Positions 22,290 through 33,791 are shown, counted from the first letter of the stretch. The stretch: 64,000 nt of DNA from Coprinellus micaceus (GCA_951394405.1 OX596346.1:1364001-1428000); one strand, 5' to 3'. A program made the numbers and translations. The notes: a model not told the origin generated them from the sequence alone.

Positions 22290-24092
22290 TCAGCGTCGGG
22301 ACATTTCCAACCGAGGACGAACACACCTTTCTTCGGGGAGAGTAAAGTCCAGTCTGCGGAAGACGCTGGCAACGATGAGGTATAGCTCGGCCCAAGCGAG
22401 GTTGGGTTCGTCGTAAGCATCGGTACTGGCAAAGATCTCGGGAGACCAAGGGAGGTATTAGGTGACTACGTACTGCATCCCCAGACATAATCGAGGTCCC
22501 CGAGAGAACGCAACCAGGTCTTTGTCCGAGGCTGTCCCTTCTAGCCATCGCTCCGGTTTGAAGGAAAGGGGGCTTTCGAAGAGCTCAGGGTTCAGGTGCA
22601 TGAATGTCTGGCCCATCGAAACGATTGTCTATGGAAGGGTTTGCCATGTAAGTACTTTGGTTCGATAGAGGGCATACAGCAGTCAGTTGAGGACATACCC
22701 CAGAAGGGACTTCGACGCCGGCGATGTTGGTGCTCTCATGCACAACTCGAGGTAAGGGAGTTACAACGCCATGAGATAAGCGTAGGCCTTCCTTGATAAG
22801 GGCAGTCTAAAAATACTGCTCAATACTAGCTCTCGACGTAGCAAACAAAAGGCGCACCAGGTAAGGTAAACCCTCAAGCTTCTCAAGCGGCATTGGAGCA
22901 GTCACGTCTGGCCAAGCATCCTCAAGCTCTTTGCGCAGCTTCACCTCCATGTCCCCATTCCGCAAAACATGGAACGCAATCGTCGTACAGGCGTTCGCCA
23001 CCGTTTCTGTTCCCGCAGCAACCAGCACACCCGCCTCGTCCAAAAGCGACTTCTTCGTCGGCGTCGCGCCCCCACGCTTCTCGGACGGCATGAGGAGGTG
23101 GTGAAACACAGTCTCATGGTCTACGCTCTCAAGCTTCGCCCTGTCCTCCATAACTTCTTCTACCTGCTGTGCAATTGCCCCGAAATGCTGTTGTATTGCC
23201 TTGGCTTTCGAGCTCGTTAGGCTTGCAAGCCAAAGCGGAAGGCCGAAGACTAGAAGCTCGAGGAGGGGACCGATGTAGGTTGTGGCGAAGAAGACGAGGT
23301 AGAAGTCGATACCGTCAAGCGCGAGGATGATGGGGTGGGAGAAGCGGGGATTTTCGACGGCTTTGTGGGATTTGGCGAAGCAGTATGTGGTGATGAGTTC
23401 GAAGGAGGTGGACATGAAGGCGTGGTGTAAGTTAACTGGGTCGTCCGGGTGGGCTTTTGAGAGCGTCGCAAGAAGGCGATCGACCTATGCGTCCCTGCAC
23501 TTAGAACAAGGTGAATCAGGGGAGAACATAGGCCTACCACACCCTGGATCACATTTTCCAGCTTCAAGATTCCTTGTCTCGAGAACAGAGGTCGAAGGAC
23601 CTCCCGTCGTTCTCTGTTGAAGCTCGGGTCCGTCGTTGCCCAAGACGAGTCTTGTTCATGCGTAGCGTCATAGAAATACGGCGCCTTTGTCAACTTCAGC
23701 GACTTGTATATATCGTCGAAGGCCCTTGAGTCGTTAAAATGAAGCTAGAAACCAATGAGCTTGGCATTGATAACGAGCGCTTAATGACCAAAACTCACCT
23801 TCCCCGGGCCGATGCGAACGACAGGTCCTGTCTGAGTGGTTAGATGAACTCGGCAAAGAGGGTCGACCGGTAACTCACCATACTTCTTGTGCAAAATTTC
23901 TAGCTGGTCTAGGATACGACCTTTCTGTACGACCTCGTACCATCCAGCGTAGGCATCCGTGATAGCAGCTAGAGTTGGACCTGGAAAACGAGAGAGTGGG
24001 TGGAGAAATAAACGATAGAGTATCAAGCCAGGGAGGTAAGCAGTTAAGAGGGCGATCATAAGCTGCAGAGCAAGAGAAGTCATGAGAGACAT
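22290..24092 (-). CDS. Cytochrome P450 mono-oxygenase, 3' end probably damaged
   Basis: Exons 24092-23879, 23827-23799, 23744-23538, 23484-22858, 22806-22699 and 22628-22474, plus a last segment 22401-22290. A membrane anchor is followed by HPLSRFPGP (proline hinge), AAGTETVANACT (oxygen-binding I helix), KEGLRLSHG (ExxR), FKPERW and the haem loop FSRGPRLCLG with the Cys ligand. To reach LAWAELYL the intron starting GTACGT after ATG-CA must end at CCCAA at 22402, where AG is expected, so the acceptor appears mutated. The remaining tail stops about 37 codons later without the usual C-terminal strand pair. Without splicing, translation stops just past the haem loop. A TATAA on the minus strand lies about 50 bp upstream (24143-24149). 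The substrate is unknown. Confidence 0.8.
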
Positions 24093-24376
24093 GGGAACGA
24101 GACGAGGGACGGGGATTATGCGGTCACTGGCAAGCCCAGTGGTTATAAAGCCCAGTAACCTGCCTCATAGCGCTCGGTGGGGGCCTCGGTGACAACCATC
24201 GATTGTGCCCGAGGTCCCCTATCCGCCAGGCCTAGTTTATATTGCTGCACGGTGAGGAAGATACCAGGCGAGCCCTGGGGGTGCAGAATCATTTCACTTT
24301 GTTTGGCCGAGCGCCTGTTCGGGGAACGGATCAGACGCGTCGCACCTCTTTCCCGCCAACCACCACCACCGTAACA

Positions 24377-24653
24377 ATGGCCAAAATAGAGCTATCGCCT
24401 CAAGCAAAGCGATTGAAGACAATCATCATCTCGTTGCCCATCCTGGTCGCTGCTTCCGGTGCGTAGTATTTCCTCAATTGTGTATGACTGTCTTGCGTCT
24501 CTCATCCATGCGCCGACCTGGTCAGTCGTGTACTACAAGCGCGAAGTTCTGGGCGAACCTCAGAGGACAATTCCCAAGCCCCAGCGAACCACCACCGCTG
24601 CTTCAAGTTCCAACATGCCCTCACAGTCCGACGAAAAGACTTTTTCTTCCTGA
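24377..24653 (+). CDS. Small single-pass membrane protein
   Basis: Exons 24377-24458 and 24526-24653 give 69 residues. The start MAKIELSPQAKRLK is followed by one hydrophobic helix (TIIISLPILVAAS), the polar loop YYKREVLGEPQRTIPKP and a Ser/Thr-rich tail. The helix with a basic flank and the LGEPQR segment look like a conserved small fungal protein, perhaps of a mitochondrial membrane, which would fit its neighbour MIC10. I cannot name the family. The joined intron restores VVYYK in frame. Confidence 0.6.
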
Positions 24654-24813
24654 ATCGCTGGCGGCGCGGGTAGCCTGTCTATATTCCTCGAATCTATTCG
24701 ATTGGGACAACCGTCGTTCCTGAGTCTGTCTGAACTCCTGAAGAAAAGATGAAGACTGAATGTTGGACGAGGTCCGGAGAAGGGGTGGGATGGCGGTTGT
24801 AGCTCGAGGGCGT

Positions 24814-25298
24814 TTACTGCTTGAGGTCTGAAGGAGAGACGATGCGAGTGCCGGGAATACGTGCAGGGTTGAAGGAGCGGTCGCAGTCGGCGTAGGCAGC
24901 ACCAGCGCCGAAGCCAGTACCGAGAGCGATAGGCCATGTCCGTCCTATAAATCGAGAATGTTGAACGGACTGTGGGTTAACTGAGAAGGGGCAATGATAA
25001 CGAACTCTTGAAGAGAATGACGGAGGCGACAACACCAGCTCCGAAGCCGACACCACTTTAGAGCAAATGAGGTACATTTCAAGAGTAAAAGCCTAGTACA
25101 ACGTACCCCTTAACAATGAGGTCGGCCACTACAAGTCGTCACAGTCAGTTATCCTATCTCGTGCTTCTCAGGTTGCAGAAGACCTACAGCATCGGTCGTA
25201 CTGCCAATTTATTAGTAAATTTCACGCCAAATAGCTTGGGAGCTCACCTTCTGGCCGATAATATCCTCGCTCGACGTGGGCTTGGAAGGCGCAGACAT
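24814..25298 (-). CDS. MIC10: MICOS subunit MIC10
   Basis: Core subunit of the MICOS complex, which bends the mitochondrial inner membrane at crista junctions. Five exons, 25298-25248, 25200-25188 (13 nt), 25128-25107, 25055-25006 and 24944-24814, give 88 residues. The protein reads SSEDIIGQK, YDRCLADLIVKGG, GFGAGVVASVILFK (first helix with the GxGxGxG-type oligomerisation motif), RRTWPIALGTGFGAGAAYAD (second helix, GxGxGxG-type) and CDRSFNPARIPG. Length and motif order match the family. Exons 2 and 3 are 13 and 22 nt, easily missed by gene finders. It lies between a small membrane protein gene and BRO1. Confidence 0.92.
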
Positions 25299-25527
25299 TT
25301 TGGTCGATGATGAAATAGTCGGGACCAACCGTGCACGTCGTTCGCGTTGCTTGCCAGCTGTTTGATTCTCCCGCCCATGGCAAACAAAGCCCCTGATCGC
25401 TGTGCTTCACCGCGATGATGAAACTGTCACCGACTGCGCCGCAACCACGATAGCTCTGCTCTGAGGCCCATGTGCCTTGGTTCTCTTCCTTTCCTTACGA
25501 CCACGACGACCTGAACGACGATACGAA

Positions 25528-28500
25528 ATGGCTCACCAATCGCCTATGATGGCGATACCCAAGAAGGGCACGGACGAGGTCGACTGGACGACACCGATTC
25601 GTAATCTCATTGCACAATCGTACGGGGAGAGTCCAGACAACTACGCAGCGGAGTGCGCTGCTTTGCAGCGATGTAGGCAGGACGCTGTACGGGGAGCTGG
25701 GAGCGATACGACAGGTGCGTAGCCACTCTTCGCATCTAGCGCCCTGAACCTGAACGACCCCTTTCAGCCAGGGATCTTTTGTACAAGTACTTTGGACAGC
25801 TTGAACTCCTGGAACTGCGTTTCTCGGAGATTCGAGTCAACTTCCCCTGGCGCGACGCGTTCACGAACAAGTTGATCACCCAAACATCGATTGCGTACGA
25901 GAAGGCGTCCATCCTCTTCCAGATCGCCGCGACGCATTCGTCCATAGCCACGTCCCAGAGCAGGTCAGATCCTGAAGGCGTCAAACGGGCGTTCTACTAC
26001 TTCAGAAGCTGCGCCGGGATGTTGAACTATATCAATGAGAACTTCCTCCACGCACCATCGACCGACCTCAGCCGCGATGTTGTCAAGTTCCTGGTGAACG
26101 TCATCCTGGCGCAGGCAACGGAGGTGTTCTTCGAGAAGTGCATTGATGAGAAGAAGGGCAGCACGCTGGTATCAAAGATCGCCGCACAGGGGGCAGCGCT
26201 CTACACGAATCTCACCGAGGAGGTCAAAGACTTTATGGGCAAGGGCATCTTCGACCGGAACTGGGTAACCCTACTCCAGATCAAAGCCAAGTACTTCAGC
26301 TCCCTCGCGCAGTACCACCGTGGTCTCGCCGATGACGTAGCAGGCAAGCACGGCGACGCGCTGGTGCGGTTCAACCAAGCGGAGAGCCTCGCCAAGGAAG
26401 CCAATCGTTCGGCCATTAGCTTCAACTCTATGTTCGTCTCAACAATGTCCCCTACCCTTCCCCCCGATGCCGGCTCCTCCATCCAAGAACGCACCAAAGG
26501 TCACATGGTTATCTGCACGGATAAGAAGACCGAGGCGCAGAGGGAGAACGACCTCATCTACAACGCCGTCCTTCCCGCTCCTGAAGCTCTGCCCACAATC
26601 GACAAGGTCTCCGTTGCGACGCCGATTCACATTCACGAAGTGTACGCTGCGGCGGATGTCCAGAAGACCATCGGGCCGGACATATTTGGAAGGCTTATTC
26701 CCCTCAGCGTCCACGAGAGCGCGAGTGTGTATTCGGAGGAGAAGGCGAAGCTGGTCCGGTCGGAGGTGGAGAGGGCGGAGACTACGGAAGGTGAAGCCCG
26801 GAGTGCAATTGATGGGCTTGCAATCAAGGAGTCCCTACCCCGGTTCAAGGCTATGGCAGAAGGCGAGGTGGGAGGCACCGAAGAAATCCCGGTGGAGGTT
26901 CGTAGATGGCAGGAAGATATCTCGGTTATCGAAGAACGCGAAGGTGTCGACGGCTTACTCAACCAACTCAACACCCTCAAGACGAACGTGCAACGCGAGC
27001 TGGACAACGCTGCGAGGGATCTAGACCTTGAGCTAAAGGACTGCGAGACGATGCGAGTGAAGTACGAGCATAAATGGACGCAAGCGCCCAGTTCGACGCT
27101 TACGAAGACCTTGCGTTCTGACCTGAAGGCGCATTTCGGAGCCCTGGAAGCGGCTGCGGCGTCAGACCAGCAGGTCGTACAGATGTGGAGTTCGGTCAGA
27201 GGCGACATCAATCTTCTTCTCAGCCCGCAGCTAGAGGACTTGTTCAGGGAACAGGGCGGAACGAATATGAACAACCTGTTGGATTTGGATGTTGGAGATG
27301 ATGCTGATGATGCGAAGGAGAGGGCGAAGATTGGGCATTACGTGGAGCAGGTTGAGGACAGGTTGAAGAGGTTGAACTTGATTTCAAGAGAGAGGAACGA
27401 AGTCATCAAGGATTTGAAAGAGAAGGTGTGCTTCGGCTCACTTATCAGCCCTATCCGCAACTCATTCTTCATGCCTACAGATCCAAAACGACGACGTCTC
27501 TCACCTCCTCCTAGTTCACCAGAGGCAAAGCGGAGCCGAAGCAAGCATCTTCGCTCAACAGCTGGAAAAGTTCAAACCTTACCAACAACGGCTAACTGCC
27601 ACTGTCCACCACCAAGAGATGGCGATCCAAGAACTCAGGTCGTTGTGGAAGAGTCTCAAGGACCTTGCTGGGCGCGGTCCAGGAGCCAGGAAGTGGGAGG
27701 AAAGGGAGAAGAAGAAGCGGGATACTGTAAAGCGTTTCTCGAGAGCCAGAGACGTGTATATGGAGGTTCGGGATGGTATTGCGTACGTCTTCCCACTCCT
27801 CACCCACGTTCCATGGTGTTGAGCGTTTATTTCTATAGGAAGGGCCTCCAGTTCTACACAGAACTGACGAAGCTCAGTGGGAAGCTCAAGGAGAACACCC
27901 GACAGTTCGTTTCTGAGCGAAAGACCGAGCGCGACAGCCTCGTCTCCAAACTTGTAGTTGAGGACAGACTGTCTGCAGCTGCCTCCCAACCGCCCCCGCT
28001 CGCAGCCAAACCTCCCCTCCCCCCTCCTCCTCCCAAAGCTGCCAACCTTGAGGCGTCCTTAGCGTCACTAACCCTTGGTGGATCTCCAGCGCAGTCGTCT
28101 CCTCCACCCCCTCCACAACAAAGCCAGCAGCCTTGGCAACAGCAGCAGCAAGAGAGCTGGCGCAGTCCCCCGGCTCCCCCGGCGCATACTTCTTATGCGG
28201 GAAGTCCCCCTCCCCCTCCCCCAGCACACACCTCCTATGCGGGCTATGGGTACCAAGCGTCGTCCCCTGGTAATCTACCAGCTCCGCCCCCACCCCCTCC
28301 CCAGCAGCAACAACAACCAGGGACGACGCCGTACGGCTTCCCCCCTCCCCCACCTCCTCCTCCATCACAGAACTCATACGCGTCTCCTTCGGCCCCGCCA
28401 TTGGACCCCTACGCTAGTCTTTCACTCTTCAACCCCTCCGCGCCTCCACCACAATCCGCTCCACCTCCCCCTCTCCCACCTTCGTCGCAGCCCCAGCATC

Positions 28501-28781
28501 AGCAGCAGCCTTGGGGCCCTTCTCAGCCTGGAAGCCAGGGTGGAGGAGGTTACTATGGGCAGCAGCAGCCCAGTCAGCAGCCCCAGCAGCACCCGTACTC
28601 GACTGGGACGCCGAGTTATGGTCAGGGCTTCCCACCGCCCCCGCCTCCACCCCCGGGTCAGTATCAGCAGCAGCAACAGTACCAACAGCCTCCGCAGCAG
28701 CAGTATGGGGCGTATGGCCAGCAGCAGCCACAACAGCAGCAGTACGGAGGATATCAGGGACAATATGGGACGAGAAACTGA
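25528..28781 (+). CDS. BRO1: BRO1-domain ESCRT-associated protein (BRO1/ALIX type)
   Basis: Class E vacuolar sorting factor that binds ESCRT-III at endosomes. Exons 25528-25714, 25768-27425, 27481-27782 and 27839-28781 give 1029 residues. The BRO1 domain (about residues 10-390) has YGESPDNYAAECAAL, LLYKYFGQLELLE and FFEKCIDEKKG. The V domain follows to about 760 with coiled-coil arms and GLQFYTELTKLSGKLKENTR. The last 260 residues are Pro/Gln-rich with PPPPP tracts and QQQQ runs, the ligand tail for ubiquitin ligase or Snf7 partners. The two introns of 55 and 56 nt together equal 37 codons, so an unspliced read stays open but is wrong between them. The long tail favours BRO1 over the pH-signalling paralog RIM20/PalA. 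Confidence 0.9.
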
Positions 28782-29024
28782 GCTGTTCGGAGGAAGGTTT
28801 GGAGCTAGCTAGCTGTTGTAGGTTTTGTATACCACTGTACGAGCTTTCGTATTACGATATGGAAATCGAAGTTTTGCATTCGCACTTATGAGTGTGGCCG
28901 ATTCCTCTATGGGTATGAAGGGGGATGAAAGGGGGTCCCAACGAGCCAGCTCTAAATACAACCCTTAGCTCGTTTCTCCAAACTAAACGACCTTAGAACG
29001 CACCAAGATACCAAGATACCAAGC

Positions 29025-29603
29025 TCATGAGCTCCCCGACTTCTCTGATACCTCCGCCCTCGTCGTCAACTTGTCACCGCCGTATAATAGACCCCTCGTC
29101 CAAACCATCGCGCGCCTATCCAAATCTCTGAACCCAGCTGCGAGGTTCCCGACTTCCTGGTTCCATTTGGCCTTGATGTAGGAAGAGAGCTCGTTGTGCT
29201 CGATGAGGGTGGCGGCGGGAGGGGGTCCTTGGACGAGTGCGGGCGTTTCGGAGAGGCGTTGCGAGAGGCGGTGGAGGCTGCGGGCGCAGGACGTTAGGAA
29301 GATAGGATCGAGGGTGGGGTGGAAGGTTCGGATTAGCTTGAGGTAGAGGGAAAGGTGGAGGCATTCAGACATACTCTCGCTGGTGCTGTTGAGTCCTAGA
29401 CCGGCGAAACGCGTTCAGGGGTCCATCGTCGCTTGACTTCGAGATAGTTGCAAGCGTACCTCGTGTTTATGAGGTTAGAGAAGCCATAGTAGACCTATCT
29501 TTCAGAAATTAGTTACCCCATGCTCCCATTTCCAAGGTTCTATCTCAGTACTCACACCTCCTGCTACTAGGGCCCCCGATAATGGGCCTACGAGGGCGGA
29601 CAT
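29025..29603 (-). CDS. MIC12: MICOS subunit MIC12 (AIM5 family)
   Basis: Exons 29603-29556, 29494-29460, 29395-29375 and 29277-29025 give 118 residues. The N-terminal helix (MSALVGPLSGALVAGG then VYYGFSNLINTR) is followed by RDLHRLSQRLSE, an IEHNELSSYIKAKWNQEV segment and FRDLDRRAMVWTRGLLYGG. This order (one helix, short loop, W-N-x-E-V, then a second Trp region) fits the fungal MICOS subunit Mic12/AIM5, which links MIC10 and MIC60 subcomplexes. The third exon is 21 nt. It lies 3.7 kb from MIC10, with only BRO1 between. The identity rests on remembered family features, not an alignment. Confidence 0.72.
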
Positions 29604-30771
29604 GGGTGAAGGTGGTCAAGGGGTATTGGGAGATGGGAACTGTTGACCGGACACTTCCGCGATCAATCGTATACAGCAGGGAACTTCGTCCTGACCTCTC
29701 TCATTAGGATATTGGACTACTCTCTCGTTCAAGGCCTACGGCTTGTTTCACATCGAGGTCGACCTCATTCAAGCTTCTCGGAAACATCAGAGCTGAGCCA
29801 GCGCCGTAGCCATTCGCTGGAGGCCCGCAGTGAGCTGTGACGCGCTCAGGCAGCCAACCAACCCCACAACGTTGTGAATATGTTTCCCATCCAGCTACAC
29901 CCTCCCTATCTTGGCTGTCTCCGAGTTCCCCTTCTGAATCCACCACCCTAGTCTTCGTCCCCCACCCGCTCTCTCGCAACGCAGACGTGTGGTTCCTCTG
30001 TGACCATCTCTGCCCTCCATGCCTCCCCCTCCCAGTCACCTTCGGCTCATCCATATTTAGAAAACCGTGGAAGGAAGCACCCTCCTTTTACCCCGCTCGC
30101 CAGTGTCGTTCTTTCCCTGAAAGTCGCGTCCAGGACGTGACGTCGGTGCAAGTACTCTCGCCTTCGGTAAACCCAACTTGTGGGACTTCCTGGTCGTCTC
30201 GTACCATCGTTTGGTTCCCTGTCGGTCGCCCGTCCTACTCGAGGGAACACCCTCCATATCATCGCTCGCCCAAACCAATGTATCCCAGAAGAAACCCCCT
30301 AAATTCGGGTTTAGGTGGGATAAGAGCGATGGGCCGTAAATTCCCAGCGTGCCCAAAGATAGGGCTGGCAGGCTCGTCGGTTTGTTCCTCCTACTTGAAG
30401 GATCGTCCTTCCTATCATTGCTGGCCTACACAATTGTATCCCAGCAGCGCACCAAGGCGGGCTTGTGTGGTATAACGGTGGAATTAGAGTCTTCGGCGAT
30501 CCCAAGCTAGGGCTGAGCGCTGGCCAGGCGTTTTATTCACCTTCGCGATCGCCGTTTCGTTCTTGGTATTTGAGGGACCACTTGCCCGCCCACACCATAC
30601 CTCACTAAAATCCGCGTAAAAGCGGATTCGAATGGGACCAACATTGTTCCTGGCCAACGCGCAGGCATTCGACGCCTGCAACTAACGTACATGGATCTAC
30701 CAATACAGGTCAAATAAAGCACTTCTGGATACTACAACACCATTAGATCCGCCCTTCCGAATTCCCGGTCA
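29604..30771. other. 1.2 kb without a recognisable gene, with a diverged direct repeat
   Basis: A plus-strand open frame from 29837 is Pro/Ser-rich without motifs. Stretches at about 30230-30300 and 30388-30455 resemble each other (TCCTACT, CATATCAT/CCTATCAT, TGTATCCCAG), a diverged tandem duplication with no coding meaning seen. Confidence 0.4.
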
Positions 30772-31645
30772 TCAGAAATTCGAGTGCCCTAAGAGTGGCA
30801 TCGAATATTGAAGAACTTCGGGGTGGGAGGGAATACTCTGTTCGAGTTGCCCAGTACAGTCGGAGATACCGTTCAGGTACTAAGCAGCCCCGCCGGTCAG
30901 CTGTGTGTTCATAGTGCCGTACAGGGGAACTACTCACGGCAGCCTCTTTAGCATACTCATCTGCTTCGTTCCACTCCCGAGGGATCAACCAGAACTGCGC
31001 AAGTGTCCCCTCCTTCTCCAGCTCCCGGAATTCGTCGATGAGGGCTTCCCAAAGATCTCGGTTCTCAACGGGAGAGCCGTCAGGATGTGTCCACCCCTTC
31101 TCCATCCACTTTTGGGCCTCGCTAGCCCCGTCGAATACGTACCGGCTGTCGGTGGCGAGGACAATCCTGTCAAAACCTTCCTTCCACCAAGGCTCCTGGC
31201 GCATACCCGAGATGGCAGCGAAGAGTTCAGCCCTGTTGGCCGTCTGCTCCTCCCCTGGTAACGTCAGCCTCACAGGGTAATCGTACTCCAGCGGTCCAAA
31301 CACAATGCCGCACCCTGCACACGGGAATCTAGCCATCACAGTCGAATCGAAAGTCCCGCCGTCGATGGACGAGCCGTCAAGGAAGATGAGCGCCTGAGAG
31401 CGATTGGGGTCGTTTCTGCGGATAAATCTACACCTTTGGGGGTTGCCTCTGTTGTGCTGAACTGAGAAGAGGTCGAAGGGAGTAGATCCAGGTTTGGGGG
31501 GTTGGAAAATGCGGCGCTCGTCAGCGAAGGAGCTTGAGATGCTGAGAAAGGGCCCGGGAGAAGCTATCTTCTCGTACTCGACGTGCGCGATTCGTTGGGT
31601 GTGCAGGGAAGGTGGAGGTAGGCGAGGTGGGGCTTGGGTCTCCAT
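30772..31645 (-). CDS. RNase H-like domain protein, paralog 2
   Basis: Exons 31645-30938 and 30879-30772 give 271 residues. The start is chosen at METQAPPRLPPPSLHTQ because it aligns with the paralog's MASSVPPLLHTQ. Catalytic acids are in LIFLDGSS, ANRAELFAA, LATDSRYVF and WNEADEYAK, the D-E-D-D set. The shared family segment FDLFSVQ...RFIRRNDPNRS precedes the nuclease domain. The intron lies at the same codon (after EAA) as in 17395-18255. The paralogs differ through most of the sequence, so the duplication is old. The C-terminal exon is not similar between them. Confidence 0.82.
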
Positions 31646-32300
31646 CCCGGGACACCTGAATATCCCGTCATGTCCATTGAGTGGGGCGCGCTGCATTGAA
31701 CTATCGCACTGACCGTATGTCAAATTTATGAGGGTGTGCAGTGATAGCTGGTAGATAGATGGTCAACGGTACAGATTTCCGAGAGTCGGTGGTGGTTGTA
31801 CAAAACCCGCTCCACCATTCCCCTACCTATATACGCGCTCTGAAACACGGGTCTAACATCTCGGTCGGCAAGTCCCGAGCGATCGGGCGCGTTCTCGCCC
31901 TGGCCACTGGAACTCGATCCTCGAATGGACTACATCGCCGCGCTCTCCCTTTCCGATTACACACCTTTTGCGTGGATGCGGTTCAATGGGACCTCTCGTT
32001 CCAAATCTTGCTCTGGCAGCAAGCCTCAGTCCGGTAGGGATTAGGCGCCGGGCGCTTGCCTCGGTTTCGCGAGTGATGGGAACTTGAAGTGACGTCAGAT
32101 GAACGGCACAAGGTTCCTGACCTTCGAAGCAACTTCGAAGCGCCCATGTTGACAGTACCTCTTGGAAACACAAGGAAAGGGGGTAGATTGTCATCACCCC
32201 GCGTGCCTTTAATGTATTGGCAAGAAGTGGTACGCCCGCGACAAGGAGCTGCGAATCACCAAAAGCCCGTCACTTCCAGATGCAGAGACCTTCAGGCTAT
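31646..32300. other. Intergenic, no gene seen
   Basis: Short open frames on both strands lack motifs. Confidence 0.4.
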
Positions 32301-33297
32301 TCAGGTCGATTCACCACCTAAACGTCCTCTTGTTACACTCTCCACGTCATCGACAGGCAACCGTATAGACCTGAATTTGTTCCAGTCTTCCTCATACCTA
32401 TCCTGCAACCACTGCATCCAGGTCATGACCACCAACATCATCATGGGCAGTAGGCAAACGAACATCCCCAAAATAATAGGAATGAAGATAAGGGCAGCGA
32501 GTGTCATGATTGCCCCTCCCACGGCCCCTGCGCGAGTTGCGTGGAGGATGTCCAAGCCTCCGATATCGACGCCGCTGTGGGTGAGGATTAATGATCCGAT
32601 GGTTCCAGTGAGCGTGCCAATAACGACAGATGAGGCGAGCTGAACGATGACCGGCGGTGTCTCCAGTGATGACATGCTGTTGGTCGTTGGCTCCGACAAC
32701 AGAGAACTGAAGAGGCCAAAGAGGAGGGTGGACAAGACGCCTCCGGCTGCGCCGACCATCGCTGCACTCCGATCGTCCGTATAGCCGGAATGCCCTGCTT
32801 TTCGCAAAACAGCATTACCGATGTAGCTACCCGGGATTTGGTGAGGATTGGTGCTCCAAGGTCAAATGGAGGACTTACACGAGAAGAGATCCGAACGCGG
32901 AGAAGAAGGCCAGAATGGCACCAATGCATGCCCTAAGTGAAAGGCAGGTTCAGTCTCGACTATCTTTCACTGGGCCTTGTTCGCCCTTGTTCACTCACAT
33001 CATAAAAAGGGTGAGTCCCAGTATAGCGGCGCTAACCAAGAACGCGCGCCAGAGGCTACAGAATATCTCCACGAATCTGCTCTGTAGCCTCCCCACCGTC
33101 GTTGCTTGCTCCGAGGCCGAGCTTGCAGTCGACACACTGAGTAACGATTCCGAAGGGGACCAGCGGGGTGAAGGGGCAAAATGGATGCCATGAGAGTGGG
33201 ATTGAGGAGTCTCTTGTTGACCATTTGATGGTTTCGGTGAAGGGATAGGCGGTAGAGTTGGATCTGGGGGCGTGCCGCCTCTGTTGGCGTCTGCCAT
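32301..33297 (-). CDS. Unnamed membrane protein family, copy 3 (divergent)
   Basis: Exons 33297-32999, 32932-32879 and 32826-32301 give 292 residues. The start at MADANRGGTPPDP is preferred over an upstream frame because the N-terminal length then matches other members. The polar N-terminus precedes FLVSAAILGLTLFMM, then the short second exon (54 nt, as in copy 2) and YIGNAVLRKAGHSGYTDDRS. The core is IGTLTGTIGS...GVDIGGLDILHATRAGAVGG. The C-terminal helix is Met-rich and ends in a charged tail. Intron phases and positions equal those of the other copies, although the second junction uses V-Y instead of W-M. Function unknown. Confidence 0.75.
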
Positions 33298-33791
33298 GAA
33301 GGCGAGGATTGTGGTGGGCAGCGTCGATTCAATGGTTCCCGAGGTATGGCAACGTTGAATGGCGGTTGGGTTCTGAAAGCACTGTAGTAGAGGGAGTTTA
33401 TACTGTTCTTGCGAATCTGGGTAACATGACCGGCTCCGAAACAGGGTTTCATCACGGCTTTGTTGGATTGAGCGATGAGTCCGGGTAGTACGCATTGTCG
33501 CCCAACCAGCCTCTTGGGGCGGGGGTTTTCCCTGTACTTAATGGGCGAGATGTTTTATGGCATGACGACATGGCGATGCTAGAGCCACCTTTGGATGTCG
33601 AACGTTGAGGCCGGAAGGGAGTGGCCAGGTTGTGGGCGCTAATGCGGGGTGGCAGCCTAGAGTCGGGAGATGCCGACCGAGGGGGATGATGTCATGGTGC
33701 CCACTTACCCCTATCACTGTACCACCACGTTCACTGCGAAAACGAACATCCACAACATATCGAGTATATTGCCAGTGCCTAACTACACAAG
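33298..33791. other. Divergent promoter region
   Basis: About 500 bp between copy 3 (-) and DJ-1 (+), so it should hold both promoters. No clear TATA box. Confidence 0.4.

Noticed and set aside
27426..27838. Unspliced continuation of BRO1 (PTDPKRRRLSPPPSSP)
   Set aside because: Looks like a nuclear signal but is read out of frame across two introns. The spliced frame gives the family-like helix.
28100..28780. Dense CAG/CCT repeats suggesting an array
   Set aside because: They are the Pro/Gln coding tail of BRO1. Units are irregular with no spacers, so not CRISPR or a satellite.
29837..30475. 212-codon plus-strand frame
   Set aside because: Ser/Pro-rich with no motifs, no splice pairs and no clear promoter.
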